Made by a program: the position numbers and the translations under genes. This document shows, in pieces, positions 1 to 9,234 of a DNA stretch of 64,000 bases; position 1 is the first letter of the stretch; each line of letters opens with the position of its first letter. The notes beneath the pieces were generated by a model, which did not search any database, had not been told where the DNA came from, and saw nothing but the letters and a program-made list of their open reading frames with translations. Source of the stretch: Micromonospora humi. GTDB lineage: Bacteria; Actinomycetota; Actinomycetes; Mycobacteriales; Micromonosporaceae. The stretch is taken from contig NZ_FMDM01000007.1 of the NCBI RefSeq assembly GCF_900090105.1, forward strand, positions 310,001 through 374,000. The letters are read 5' to 3'.

Positions 1-104
1 AGCCGCTAGACGTACCGGGTCGGCGCGGCGTTGCCGGGAACGGTCACTTGTGGACGATCAGGTGTCGGGTGTCGGCCGTTCGGCCGAGCGGGTGGGTGGC
101 CGGG

Positions 105-635
105 TCAGGAGCCGGTGGCGCCGTCGATGCGCTCGCGGATCAGGTCGGCGTGGCCGTTGTGCCGGGCGTACTCCTCGATCATGTGCACGTACACCCACCG
201 CAGGCTGATCTCGCGGGTGCCGCCGTCGCGCCGGGTGTGCGGGAACGTGTGCTCCAGCGGCAGGTCGGCCACCGCCAGGTCGGCCGCCTCGATCTCGGCG
301 GTCAGGGTGGCCAACGCCTCGGCCGGGTCGGCGTCGGCGATGTCGTTGAGGTCGGCGTCCGGGTCGACGCTGTAGTCGTACATGTCGGGCAGGTCCAGGC
401 CGGCGGCGTGGTGGCGGAACCACCAGCGCTCCACGTCGGCCATGTGCCGCACCAGGCCGAGCAGGGTCAGCCCGGAGGGCTCGACGCTGCGGGTGCGCAG
501 TTGCTCGGCGGTCAGCCCGGCGCACTTGAGGCGCAGGGTGTCGCGGTGGTTGTCGAGCCAGCCTTGCAGCATGGCGCGCTCGTCGGCGATGAACGGCTCG
601 TCGCGGCGGTCGACGTCGGGTGCTCTCCAGGTCAT
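105..635 (-). CDS. DinB/DUF664 family protein
   Basis: A 176-residue protein of the DinB/DUF664 four-helix fold, a group of small metal-binding proteins that includes thiol-dependent transferases and many members of unknown role. The candidate metal-binding histidines are in VRHMADVERWW near the N-terminal third and in HMIEEYARHNGHADLIRE near the C-terminus, the usual places for this family. The length is normal. The start is an ATG eight bases after a TAACAT -10 box, so the message is probably leaderless. It lies downstream of the universal stress gene on the same strand, separated by a copy of the dispersed repeat. The family is clear; the substrate cannot be read from sequence. Confidence 0.85.
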   Translation of the reverse strand: MTWRAPDVDRRDEPFIADERAMLQGWLDNHRDTLRLKCAGLTAEQLRTRSVEPSGLTLLGLVRHMADVERWWFRHHAAGLDLPDMYDYSVDPDADLNDIADADPAEALATLTAEIEAADLAVADLPLEHTFPHTRRDGGTREISLRWVYVHMIEEYARHNGHADLIRERIDGATGS

Positions 636-643
636 GATCGCAG

Positions 644-649
644 ATGTTA
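644..649 (-). promoter_or_regulatory. -10 box of the DinB-like gene
   Basis: On the minus strand TAACAT fits the actinobacterial TANNNT -10 pattern and ends eight bases before the ATG at 635, so transcription would begin at or near the start codon. Four of its six bases belong to the end of the adjacent dispersed repeat, so the repeat seems to supply part of the promoter. Confidence 0.45.
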
Positions 650-700
650 AGCGGGGGCCCCTCTACCACGCGAGGCGTTAAGCGGGGGCCCTTCCTTGCA
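646..700 (+). repeat. Dispersed double-palindrome repeat, copy 1
   Basis: Two tandem near-palindromes, each built on GTTAAGCGGGGGCCC, joined by a spacer containing CTCTACC. Related copies lie at 11594, 20850 and 59795. Here the TGCAAGG end abuts the stop codon of the universal stress gene (stop at 703-705), and the other end runs into the DinB promoter. Each half can form a G+C-rich hairpin, so it may act as a terminator. Confidence 0.85.
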
Positions 701-702
701 CC

Positions 703-1191
703 TCAGGGGACGACGACGACCGGCCAGCGGCCGGCGCGTACCAGGCGGGTGGCGACCGAGCCGACCAGCTTGTGGCCGGCCTGCTCGGAGGAGCCGACCA
801 CGACCAGGTCGGCCCGGTGCTCGTCGGCGGCCCGGCCCAGCTCGGTGTACGCGTCGCCGCGCCGGCACAGGAACGTCACCGGCAGGTCCAGCTCCTCGGC
901 CCCGCGCCGGCACTCCTGCCGCAACTCGTCGGCGAGTTCGTCGTGGGTCCGCTGCACCGCGCCGGCCACCACCCCGGACATGATCCCGCTGTAGGGGGCC
1001 GGCGAGCTGACGAAGACCGCCACCAGTCCGGCGCCCTGCCGACGGGCGAGCCCGGCCGCGTAGGCGGCGGCCCGCATCGAGGTGCGGCTGCCGTCCACGC
1101 CGACCAGCACCACCCGGGGCCCGTCGGTGCCCCGCTCGAAGGGCAGCGGCCGGGCCTGCGGGCCGTACCGCTCGCGTTCCGGTGCGCTCAT
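703..1191 (-). CDS. Universal stress protein (UspA family)
   Basis: A 162-residue single-domain UspA protein. An N-terminal tail of about 28 residues precedes the fold: VVLVGVDGSRTSMRAAAYAAGLA is the first strand and nucleotide-binding Asp region, and DLVVVGSSEQAGHKLVGSVATRLVR near the C-terminus holds the glycine-rich phosphate loop of ATP-binding members. The start ATG follows the stop of the MFS gene by two bases, so both are read from one message, hinting at a stress or export-linked role. The ligand is inferred from the loop only. Confidence 0.9.
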   Translation of the reverse strand: MSAPERERYGPQARPLPFERGTDGPRVVLVGVDGSRTSMRAAAYAAGLARRQGAGLVAVFVSSPAPYSGIMSGVVAGAVQRTHDELADELRQECRRGAEELDLPVTFLCRRGDAYTELGRAADEHRADLVVVGSSEQAGHKLVGSVATRLVRAGRWPVVVVP

Positions 1192-1193
1192 CG

Positions 1194-2816
1194 TCAGTCC
1201 CGCCCTCCGGTCCGGATCACCACCGCGTCGTTGCCGGCCGCGACCGTCGACTCCCGCTCGACCTCGGCGGAGACCGGTTCGCTGGTGGTGCGGCGCAGCG
1301 GCACCTCCCGGATCAGCACCACCGCGATCAGCGCGAGCAGCCCGAACGGGGCGGCGGCCAGGAAGATGTCGCCGGCGCCGTGCCCGTACGCGGACTCCAC
1401 CACGGCGCGGATCGGGGCGGGCAGGGCGTGCACGTCCGGCAGCGCGCCGCCGCCACCGGAGGCGGGGGCCGGGACGCCGATCCGGCTCAGTCCGTCGGAC
1501 AGGTAGCCGGTCACCCGGTGGCCGAGCAGCGCGCCGAGCGCGCTCACGCCGACCGCGCCGCCGAGGCTGCGGAAGAAGGCCACCACCGAGCTGGCCGCGC
1601 CCAGCTCGTGCGTGCCGACGGTGTTCTGCACGGCCAGCACCAGGTTCTGCATGGTCATGCCGAGACCGAGGCCGATCAGCGCCATGAAGATCGCGAGCCG
1701 CCAGTACGGGGTGTCGGCGCGCATGCTGCCCATCAGCGCGAAGCCGGCGGTGAGCAGCGTCGAGCCAGTGACCAGCCACCGCTTCCACCGGCCGGTGCTG
1801 GTGATGATCCGGCCGACCACCGTGGAGGCGACCAGCAGGCCGCCGATCATCGGCAGCGTCATCAGGCCGGCCATGGTGGGGCTCTCGCCGCGGCTGATCT
1901 GGAAGTACTGGCCGAGGAAGACCGAGGCGCCGAACATGCCGACGCCGACCGCGATGCTGGCCACCACGGCGAGCGTGATGGTGCGGTTGCGGAACAGCCG
2001 CGGCGGGATCATCGGCTCGGCGGCCCGCTGCTCGACCCGGACGGCGAGCGCCCCGAGCAGCACCGCGCCGGCCACCATGACCGCGCTGGTCCAGGAGATC
2101 CAGTCGTACCTGTCGCCGGCCAGGGTGATCCAGACGAGCAGCAGGGAGACGGCGGCGGTGATCAGGGTGGCGCCCCACCAGTCGATGGTCACCTTGCGCT
2201 TGACCACGGGCAGGTGCAGCGTCTTCTGGAGCACGATCAGGGCGAGCACGGCGAACGGCACGCCGACGTAGAAGCACCAGCGCCAGCCGAGCCAGTCGGT
2301 GTCGACGATCACGCCGCCGATCAGCGGGCCGCCGATGGTGCCGACCGCCATCACCGCGCCGAGGTAGCCGCTGTAGCGGCCACGCTCGCGGGGGGCGATC
2401 ATCGTCGCCATGATCACCTGGGCGAGGGCGGTGAGGCCGCCCGCGCCGACGCCCTGCACCACGCGGCAGGCGATCAGCTCGCCGGTGGACTGGGCCTGAC
2501 CGGCCAGGACCGAGCCCAGCACGAAGACCACGAGCGCGAGTTGGACCAGGATCTTCTTGCTGGTGAGGTCCGCGAGCTTGCCCCAGATCGGGGTGGTGGC
2601 GGTGGTCGCGAGCAGGGTGGAGGTGACCACCCAGGTGTACGCGGACTGGGTGCCGTGCAGGTCGGTGATGATCCGCGGCAGCGCGTTGGAGACGACCGTG
2701 GAGGAGAGGATCGCGACGAACATGCCCAGCAGCAGGCCGGAGAGCGCCTCCAGGATCTGCCGGTGGGACATGTCGACGGCGGTCGCCGTCCGGGTGGGCG
2801 CTGTCGCCTGCGTCAT
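1194..2816 (-). CDS. MFS multidrug exporter, DHA2 (EmrB/QacA) family
   Basis: A 540-residue membrane transporter of the 14-helix DHA2 drug:proton antiporter group. Helix 1 carries LSSTVVSNALPRI (motif D1 type), the loop after helix 2 has GKLADLTSKKIL (motif A), and RVVQGVGAGGL with GPLIGGVI matches motifs B and C of antiporters. The length is normal for the family. A GGAGG site lies nine bases before the ATG. The promoter region carries two palindromes likely bound by the MarR regulator encoded just upstream, a classic efflux arrangement. The substrate is unknown. Confidence 0.92.
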   Translation of the reverse strand: MTQATAPTRTATAVDMSHRQILEALSGLLLGMFVAILSSTVVSNALPRIITDLHGTQSAYTWVVTSTLLATTATTPIWGKLADLTSKKILVQLALVVFVLGSVLAGQAQSTGELIACRVVQGVGAGGLTALAQVIMATMIAPRERGRYSGYLGAVMAVGTIGGPLIGGVIVDTDWLGWRWCFYVGVPFAVLALIVLQKTLHLPVVKRKVTIDWWGATLITAAVSLLLVWITLAGDRYDWISWTSAVMVAGAVLLGALAVRVEQRAAEPMIPPRLFRNRTITLAVVASIAVGVGMFGASVFLGQYFQISRGESPTMAGLMTLPMIGGLLVASTVVGRIITSTGRWKRWLVTGSTLLTAGFALMGSMRADTPYWRLAIFMALIGLGLGMTMQNLVLAVQNTVGTHELGAASSVVAFFRSLGGAVGVSALGALLGHRVTGYLSDGLSRIGVPAPASGGGGALPDVHALPAPIRAVVESAYGHGAGDIFLAAAPFGLLALIAVVLIREVPLRRTTSEPVSAEVERESTVAAGNDAVVIRTGGRD

Positions 2817-2848
2817 CGTGGAGTGCCTCCGAGAGGAGAGGAGTTGCG

Positions 2849-2892
2849 GGTTGCCTCGGGCAACCGTATGGCTTGGTTGCCTTGAGCAACAA
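2849..2892 (-). promoter_or_regulatory. Twin palindromic operator upstream of the MFS exporter
   Basis: Two 15-bp inverted repeats, GTTGCCTCGGGCAAC at 2850-2864 and GTTGCCTTGAGCAAC at 2876-2890, have centres 26 bp apart and share TTGCC-N3-GGCAA-like arms. They lie 34-75 bp before the MFS start and just downstream of marR. A weak promoter can be drawn between and over them (TTGTTG, 16 bp, CATACG). The arrangement suits a MarR dimer pair that blocks its own efflux gene. Confidence 0.7.
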
Positions 2893-2929
2893 CCGCGAGT
2901 GGTGCGGCTCCTATTCCCCCGGGGCGGGG

Positions 2930-3355
2930 TCAGAACGTCTCGTTGAACCGGTGCATCAGCCGGGCGAAGGCCGCCACGTCCTCTTTCGGCCAGTCTTCCA
3001 GCGATCGTCGGATCTGTCCGAGTCGGGCGGCCCGGGCCGCGTCGAAGCGCCGAGTGCCCTCCTCGGTGAGGCTGAGCTGCGCGGCCCGCCGGTCGGACGG
3101 GTCCGGGTCGCGACGGACCAGGCCCAACGCCTCCAGGCCGCCGATCTGCCGACTCAGCGTGCCCTTGCCGATGCCGAGCTTGACGGCCAGGTCGGTGAGC
3201 CGGATCTGGCCCGAGCGGCGCAGCCAGAGCAGCAGCCCGTAGGCGTTCGGCTCGAGATTCGGGTGGACCTCCCGGGCGATCTCCCAGGACAGCGCCCGGC
3301 CGCGGCGCAGCAGCGCGGTCAACTCGTGTTCCACGGCGCGCAGCGTCTCGTCCAC
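2930..3355 (-). CDS. MarR family transcriptional regulator
   Basis: A 141-residue winged-helix regulator. The recognition helix lies in LAVKLGIGKGTLSRQIGGLEALGLV and the wing is RRDPDPSDRRAAQLSLTEEG, the typical MarR DPxDxR loop. Flanking N- and C-terminal helices form the dimer interface and ligand pocket. GTG start; a TATCCT -10 box lies six bases upstream, so the message is probably leaderless. It is followed by the MFS exporter, whose promoter has twin palindromes, so the likely job is ligand-relieved repression of export. Confidence 0.9.
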   Translation of the reverse strand: MDETLRAVEHELTALLRRGRALSWEIAREVHPNLEPNAYGLLLWLRRSGQIRLTDLAVKLGIGKGTLSRQIGGLEALGLVRRDPDPSDRRAAQLSLTEEGTRRFDAARAARLGQIRRSLEDWPKEDVAAFARLMHRFNETF

Positions 3356-3361
3356 GGTCAG

Positions 3362-3367
3362 AGGATA
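3362..3367 (-). promoter_or_regulatory. -10 box of marR, leaderless
   Basis: TATCCT on the minus strand lies six bases before the GTG start at 3355; transcription would begin on or beside the start codon. No convincing -35 hexamer is visible. Confidence 0.5.
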
Positions 3368-3368
3368 G

Positions 3369-5081
3369 TCATGCCTCGTCGCTGAGCTGCTGGCGCGCCA
3401 CCGGCCGCAGCGCGCCGTCGCTGGTGGTGCCCTCGATCACCACGGCGGCGGACCGGCCCCGGTGCGTCAGCGTGGCCACCGCGTTGCCGAAGTAGGGCCC
3501 GGCCAGCTTCCGCCACCGCACCGGCGGCCGGCGCACCCCGGCCGAGCGGGCCAGCGCCCGGGTCGCCGTGGTCGGCCCCGGGTTCCAGCCCAGCGTCATC
3601 AACGGGCGCATCCCGGCCGGCACCTGGTTGTGGATCGGCGAGCAGGTGAGCTGGTGCACCGGCGTCTTCACCCCGCGGTCGGCGAACCGGGCCCGGGCCA
3701 CGTACGAGTGGTGCACGTCGCCGGAGAGCACGCTGATCGACGCGGGGCGCGGGTATGCCGGACCGGCCCCCACCCGCGCGCCGGTGCGCGCCTCGGCGCC
3801 GCTGCCCAGCCGGGCGAACAGCTCGCCGAGCGCGTCGAACGAGCGCCGGAACGCCGCCCAGTGCTCCAGGTCCCAGGCCCGGCGCATCCGCTCGGCCAGC
3901 TTGGCGACCCAGGGTCGGTCGGAGTCGGCGAGGCGCTCGTTCCACGCCTCCACGTGGTGGATGCCCGGCGGCATCAGCCAGGGCAGCGAGGTGCCCACCA
4001 CCAGGTGGTCGTAGGCGCCGTGGGCCTGGTCGAGGAACCACGACCACTCGCCCGGCGGCAGCATCGCCCGGCTGCCCGGCAGGAGCACCCGGCTGGACCG
4101 GTTGTCCAGCATGACCAGGCGGGTCCGCCCCAGGTCCAGCGCGTAGCTCCACTGATATTGCACGGCCCGCCAGCGCTCGGTGTCGTGGGCCAGGTCGGCC
4201 TCGGTGTCCACCCGCTCGCCGAACTCGTGCAGCACGCCGGTGGCGTCCTCGGCGGCCACCACCTTGGCGTAGACCGGGTCGGCGGCGATCTCGTCCGGGC
4301 TCAGGTTGCCCAGGTGCTGGTAGACCCAGTAGGAGGCGAGGCCGCTGCGGATCCGCTCGGCCCACCACGGCTGCTCGCGCATGTCCGCCCGCCACGACTG
4401 CGAGGTGTTCCAGTCGTCGATGACCTCGTGGTCGTCGAAGATCATCACGCTCGGCACGGTGGAGAGCAGCCAGCGGATCTCCGGATCCCGCCAGGACTCC
4501 AGGTAGAGCTTCGTGTACTCGTCGAAGCTGACCACCTGCGTCGCAGGGGCGTCCTTCGGCCGCCGACGGCGGCGCTTGAGCAGCTTGCGCACGGTCGGCG
4601 AGGTCTCGTCGGCGTAGACCTGGTCGCCGAGCAGCACCAGCAGGTCGGGGAGCGCGACCTCGTCGGGCGCGGCCATCACCCGCCGGGCGTACGCGTCGAG
4701 CGCGTCCGGCGGCAGCTTGCGCGCGGTGGAGTGCTGGGTGGTCTCCCGGCAGGAGCCGAAGACCAGGCGCACCGGCTGGTCGCCGTCGTCGGCCGCGCGG
4801 GTGCGGATCACGCTGGGCGGGAACGCGTCGTCCGGCAGCGGCCAGGCCACCTCGTCGTCGACCAGCACCTGGTATTCGGTGGCGCTGTCCGGGGTGAGCC
4901 CGGTCACGACCACGATCGCGTAGTGGTGGTCGTACGCCGAGAAGGTGGGCGAGCTGCCGGTGGCGCCGTCGGCCGTGCGGACGGTGACCACGGCGGGCGC
5001 GCTCGTCTCCACCCAGACGGTGGCCCGCGTGTCGACGACCCGGCGCAGCAGTGGGCCGATGAGCAGGCGGGAACCGGGCAC
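3369..5081 (-). CDS. PhoD-like alkaline phosphatase/phosphodiesterase family protein
   Basis: A 570-residue metallophosphatase of the PhoD type. A short N-terminal Fn3-like beta domain (residues about 10-90, TRATVWVETSAPA) precedes the catalytic domain. Metal-site motifs in order are VFGSCRE, LVLLGDQVYADE, MIFDDHEVIDDWN and, late in the chain, LSGDVHHSYVA. No convincing signal peptide is seen, so it may be cytoplasmic, unlike classical Tat-exported PhoD. GTG start, with GGAGG seven bases upstream. The gene follows no operon partner and ends 13 bp before marR. The real substrate is not determined. Confidence 0.85.
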   Translation of the reverse strand: MPGSRLLIGPLLRRVVDTRATVWVETSAPAVVTVRTADGATGSSPTFSAYDHHYAIVVVTGLTPDSATEYQVLVDDEVAWPLPDDAFPPSVIRTRAADDGDQPVRLVFGSCRETTQHSTARKLPPDALDAYARRVMAAPDEVALPDLLVLLGDQVYADETSPTVRKLLKRRRRRPKDAPATQVVSFDEYTKLYLESWRDPEIRWLLSTVPSVMIFDDHEVIDDWNTSQSWRADMREQPWWAERIRSGLASYWVYQHLGNLSPDEIAADPVYAKVVAAEDATGVLHEFGERVDTEADLAHDTERWRAVQYQWSYALDLGRTRLVMLDNRSSRVLLPGSRAMLPPGEWSWFLDQAHGAYDHLVVGTSLPWLMPPGIHHVEAWNERLADSDRPWVAKLAERMRRAWDLEHWAAFRRSFDALGELFARLGSGAEARTGARVGAGPAYPRPASISVLSGDVHHSYVARARFADRGVKTPVHQLTCSPIHNQVPAGMRPLMTLGWNPGPTTATRALARSAGVRRPPVRWRKLAGPYFGNAVATLTHRGRSAAVVIEGTTSDGALRPVARQQLSDEA

Positions 5082-5214
5082 GACGTTACCTCCGACAAGA
5101 TCGATTGGGTCTTCCTACCCGGCCGGCGGTTGCGGTACGCCTTCCAGCAGCGAGCGTACCCGCAGGTTGTTCGCGTGCCGAGGCCGTGAGTGGGACGCCG
5201 TCGCCGGCATCTGA

Positions 5215-5220
5215 CAGGAT
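5215..5220 (+). promoter_or_regulatory. -10 box of ftsY, leaderless
   Basis: CAGGAT is a near-consensus -10 box seven bases before the ATG at 5228. No ribosome-binding site is present, which agrees with a leaderless message and supports this start. Confidence 0.45.
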
Positions 5221-5227
5221 TTCGGGC

Positions 5228-6409
5228 ATGAAGGAATACCTCCTCGTCGCTCTCGCCCTGCTCGGCGTGCTGATCATCGGTGGCCTGAGCCTCGTGGTGC
5301 CCCGGCTGCGCCGGCGCCCGGAGCCGCCGCTGCCGACCACGGAGGTCGACACCCGCACCGAGGAGGACCTGGCCGGCCCGCCGGTGGAGGCCCCCGAGGC
5401 GGAGCTGAGCACCGGCGTGGTGGTCGAGGCGCCGCCGGTCGGCGCGCCGCCGATCGAGGTGCCCGAGCCCACCGCCGGCCGGCTGGTCCGGCTGCGCTCC
5501 CGGCTGTCCCGCTCCCAGAACGCGTTCGGCAAGGGCCTGCTCGGCCTGCTCAGCCGGGACCGCCTCGACGAGGACACCTGGGAGGAGATCGAGGACAGCC
5601 TGATCACCGCCGACGTCGGCATCGACTCCACCCGCGAGATCGTCGACCGGCTGCGCGAGCGGACCCGGGTGCTCGGCACCCGCACCGGCGACGAGCTGCG
5701 CACGCTGCTCGCCACCGAGCTGGTCAACGCGCTCGACCCGAGCCTGGACCGGTCGCTGCGGACCACGTCGACCGACGGCGTCCCGGCGGTGCTGCTGGTG
5801 GTCGGCGTCAACGGCGCCGGCAAGACCACCACCTGCGGCAAGATCGCCCGGGTGCTGGTGGCGGACGGCCGCACCGTGCTGCTCGGCGCGGCCGACACGT
5901 TCCGGGCCGCCGCCGCCGACCAGCTGGAGACCTGGGGCGGCCGGGTGGGTGCGGAGACGGTCCGCGGGCCGGAGGCCGCCGACCCGGCTAGCGTCGCGTT
6001 CGACGCGGTCAAGCGCGGCATCGAGGTCGGCGTCGACACCGTGCTGATCGACACCGCCGGCCGGCTGCAGAACAAGGTCGGCCTGATGGACGAGCTGGGC
6101 AAGGTCAAGCGGGTGGTGGAGAAGCACGGCCCGATCGACGAGACGCTGCTGGTGCTGGACGCCACCACCGGCCAGAACGGCCTGGAGCAGGCGCGGGTCT
6201 TCACCGAGGCGGTCAACGTCACCGGGGTGGTGCTGACCAAGCTCGACGGGACGGCCAAGGGGGGCATCGTGATCGCCGTGCAGCGCAAGCTCGGCATCCC
6301 GGTCAAGCTGGTCGGCCTCGGCGAGGGCAAGGACGACCTGGCCCCGTTCGACCCGGCGCAGTTCGTCGACGCGCTGCTCGGCACCGAGCCGCTCGGCCGG
6401 GACGCGTAG
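5228..6409 (+). CDS. ftsY: Signal recognition particle receptor FtsY
   Basis: A 393-residue SRP GTPase that docks ribosome-SRP complexes at the membrane. Residues 1-22 form a membrane-anchoring helix (YLLVALALLGVLIIGGLSLVV), followed by a proline- and glutamate-rich A region to about residue 85, then the N domain and the G domain. GTPase motifs are GVNGAGKTTT near residue 195, DTAGRLQNK near 275 and TKLDGTAKGG near 337. The anchoring helix is common in actinobacteria, whereas E. coli uses an acidic domain. Its partner Ffh is encoded 9 kb downstream. The start is set by the -10 box seven bases before it. Confidence 0.97.
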   Translation: MKEYLLVALALLGVLIIGGLSLVVPRLRRRPEPPLPTTEVDTRTEEDLAGPPVEAPEAELSTGVVVEAPPVGAPPIEVPEPTAGRLVRLRSRLSRSQNAFGKGLLGLLSRDRLDEDTWEEIEDSLITADVGIDSTREIVDRLRERTRVLGTRTGDELRTLLATELVNALDPSLDRSLRTTSTDGVPAVLLVVGVNGAGKTTTCGKIARVLVADGRTVLLGAADTFRAAAADQLETWGGRVGAETVRGPEAADPASVAFDAVKRGIEVGVDTVLIDTAGRLQNKVGLMDELGKVKRVVEKHGPIDETLLVLDATTGQNGLEQARVFTEAVNVTGVVLTKLDGTAKGGIVIAVQRKLGIPVKLVGLGEGKDDLAPFDPAQFVDALLGTEPLGRDA

Positions 6410-6412
6410 CCT
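6407..6412 (+). promoter_or_regulatory. -10 box of the phosphotransferase gene
   Basis: TAGCCT, whose first three bases are the ftsY stop codon, lies five bases before the GTG at 6418. The spacing fits a leaderless transcript. Confidence 0.4.
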
Positions 6413-6417
6413 CTCCC

Positions 6418-7281
6418 GTGACGACTGACGATCGCGCCTACGCGGGGTGGCGCGACCCCAGCCACCCGTCGCCACGCCTCGGGAGACCGTACGTGACTTC
6501 GCAGGAGATCCCGCTGCACGGCGGGAACGTGAGCACCGTGGTCCGCGTGGGCGACACGGTCCGGCGCAACGCCGGGCCGTGGACGCCCTCGGTCCACGCC
6601 TTGCTGCGCCACCTGGAATACGTCGGCTTCACCGGCGCCCCGCGCGCGCTCGGCATGGACGAGCGCAACCGGGAGGTGTTGTCGTACCTGGAGGGGGAGT
6701 GCGGGGAGTACCCGCTCGCCCCGCACTGGGTCACCGACGAGGCGCTGGTCACCGTGGCCACCATGCTGCGGATGTTCCACGACGCCCAGTACGGCTTCAC
6801 CCCGCCGCCCGGCGCGGTCTGGCGCTCGTTCGGCCCGCCCCCGCCGGACACCGAGGTCATCTGCCACCACGACGCCGCCCCGCACAACGTGATCTGGCGG
6901 CCCGACGGCACGCTCGGGTTGATCGACTTCGACCTCGCCTCGCCGGGCGCCCGCATCTACGACGTGGCGTACGCGGCTTGGACCTGGGTGCCGATCTTCT
7001 CCGACCGGGACTCGGTCACGCTCGGCTGGAAGCGCCCCGACCGGCCGCGCCGGCTGCGGCTCTTCGCCGACGCGTACGGGCTGATCCCGCGGGACCGGCA
7101 CCGGCTCATCCGCACCATCCGCAAGCGCATCGTCGACCACGTCGAGGGCATCCGGCGGATGGCCGCCGCCGGCGAGCCGGCGTTCGTCCGGATCGTGCAC
7201 AAGGGCCACCTCCGCCGGCCGATGCGGGACCTGCGCCTGCTCGACTACGAGCGGCACCACCTGGAGTACGCGCTGCGCTGA
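6418..7281 (+). CDS. Aminoglycoside phosphotransferase-like (APH family) kinase
   Basis: A 287-residue protein with the APH/choline-kinase fold. The catalytic loop is CHHDAAPHNVIW (H-x-D-x4-N) and the metal-binding motif is LIDFDLASPG, both intact. The N-lobe is short, with TVRRNAG as the likely ATP-Lys strand replacement, as in many uncharacterised actinobacterial members. It sits 8 bp after ftsY but probably has its own promoter. Families like this phosphorylate small molecules; nothing here shows antibiotic resistance, and the substrate is unknown. Confidence 0.85.
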   Translation: MTTDDRAYAGWRDPSHPSPRLGRPYVTSQEIPLHGGNVSTVVRVGDTVRRNAGPWTPSVHALLRHLEYVGFTGAPRALGMDERNREVLSYLEGECGEYPLAPHWVTDEALVTVATMLRMFHDAQYGFTPPPGAVWRSFGPPPPDTEVICHHDAAPHNVIWRPDGTLGLIDFDLASPGARIYDVAYAAWTWVPIFSDRDSVTLGWKRPDRPRRLRLFADAYGLIPRDRHRLIRTIRKRIVDHVEGIRRMAAAGEPAFVRIVHKGHLRRPMRDLRLLDYERHHLEYALR

Positions 7282-7296
7282 GCAAGATCGGCGTTC

Positions 7297-7333
7297 TTCA
7301 CACGCCGGAAACAACCCGTCACGTGTCGGAAAT
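7297..7333 (+). promoter_or_regulatory. GlnR-like boxes upstream of amtB
   Basis: Two half-site pairs match the actinobacterial GlnR consensus gTnAC-N6-GaAAc: TTCAC-N6-GAAAC at 7297-7312 and GTCAC-N6-GAAAT at 7318-7333. The gap between pairs is 5 bp, not the usual 6. In Streptomyces GlnR activates amtB-glnK-glnD under nitrogen limitation; the same operon follows here. Confidence 0.7.
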
Positions 7334-7446
7334 CGAGCGGTGTCGGTACAGGAAACAGCGGCCGACCAAGCTTCCGCGCAACCGGCGTACGGGCGACGCT
7401 GCCCCGGAAGCCGCGAAGGAGGGAACTTCACCTTTAGGAGGCCAGC

Positions 7447-9217
<1,771 letters not shown>

Positions 9218-9234
9218 CGACGGAACCCGCGGAC

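Noticed and set aside
1..104. A gene at the left window edge
   Set aside because: No frame with a recognisable product; a CTTGTGGACGA motif near 48 is only a partial match to the 23-bp motif.
703..2892. A fused 729-residue usp/MFS ORF
   Set aside because: The usp frame merely stays open through the MFS gene on the same strand; the real MFS protein is in another frame with 14 membrane helices.
6418..7281. Aminoglycoside resistance gene
   Set aside because: The APH fold is widespread in kinases of unknown substrate; nothing here indicates resistance.
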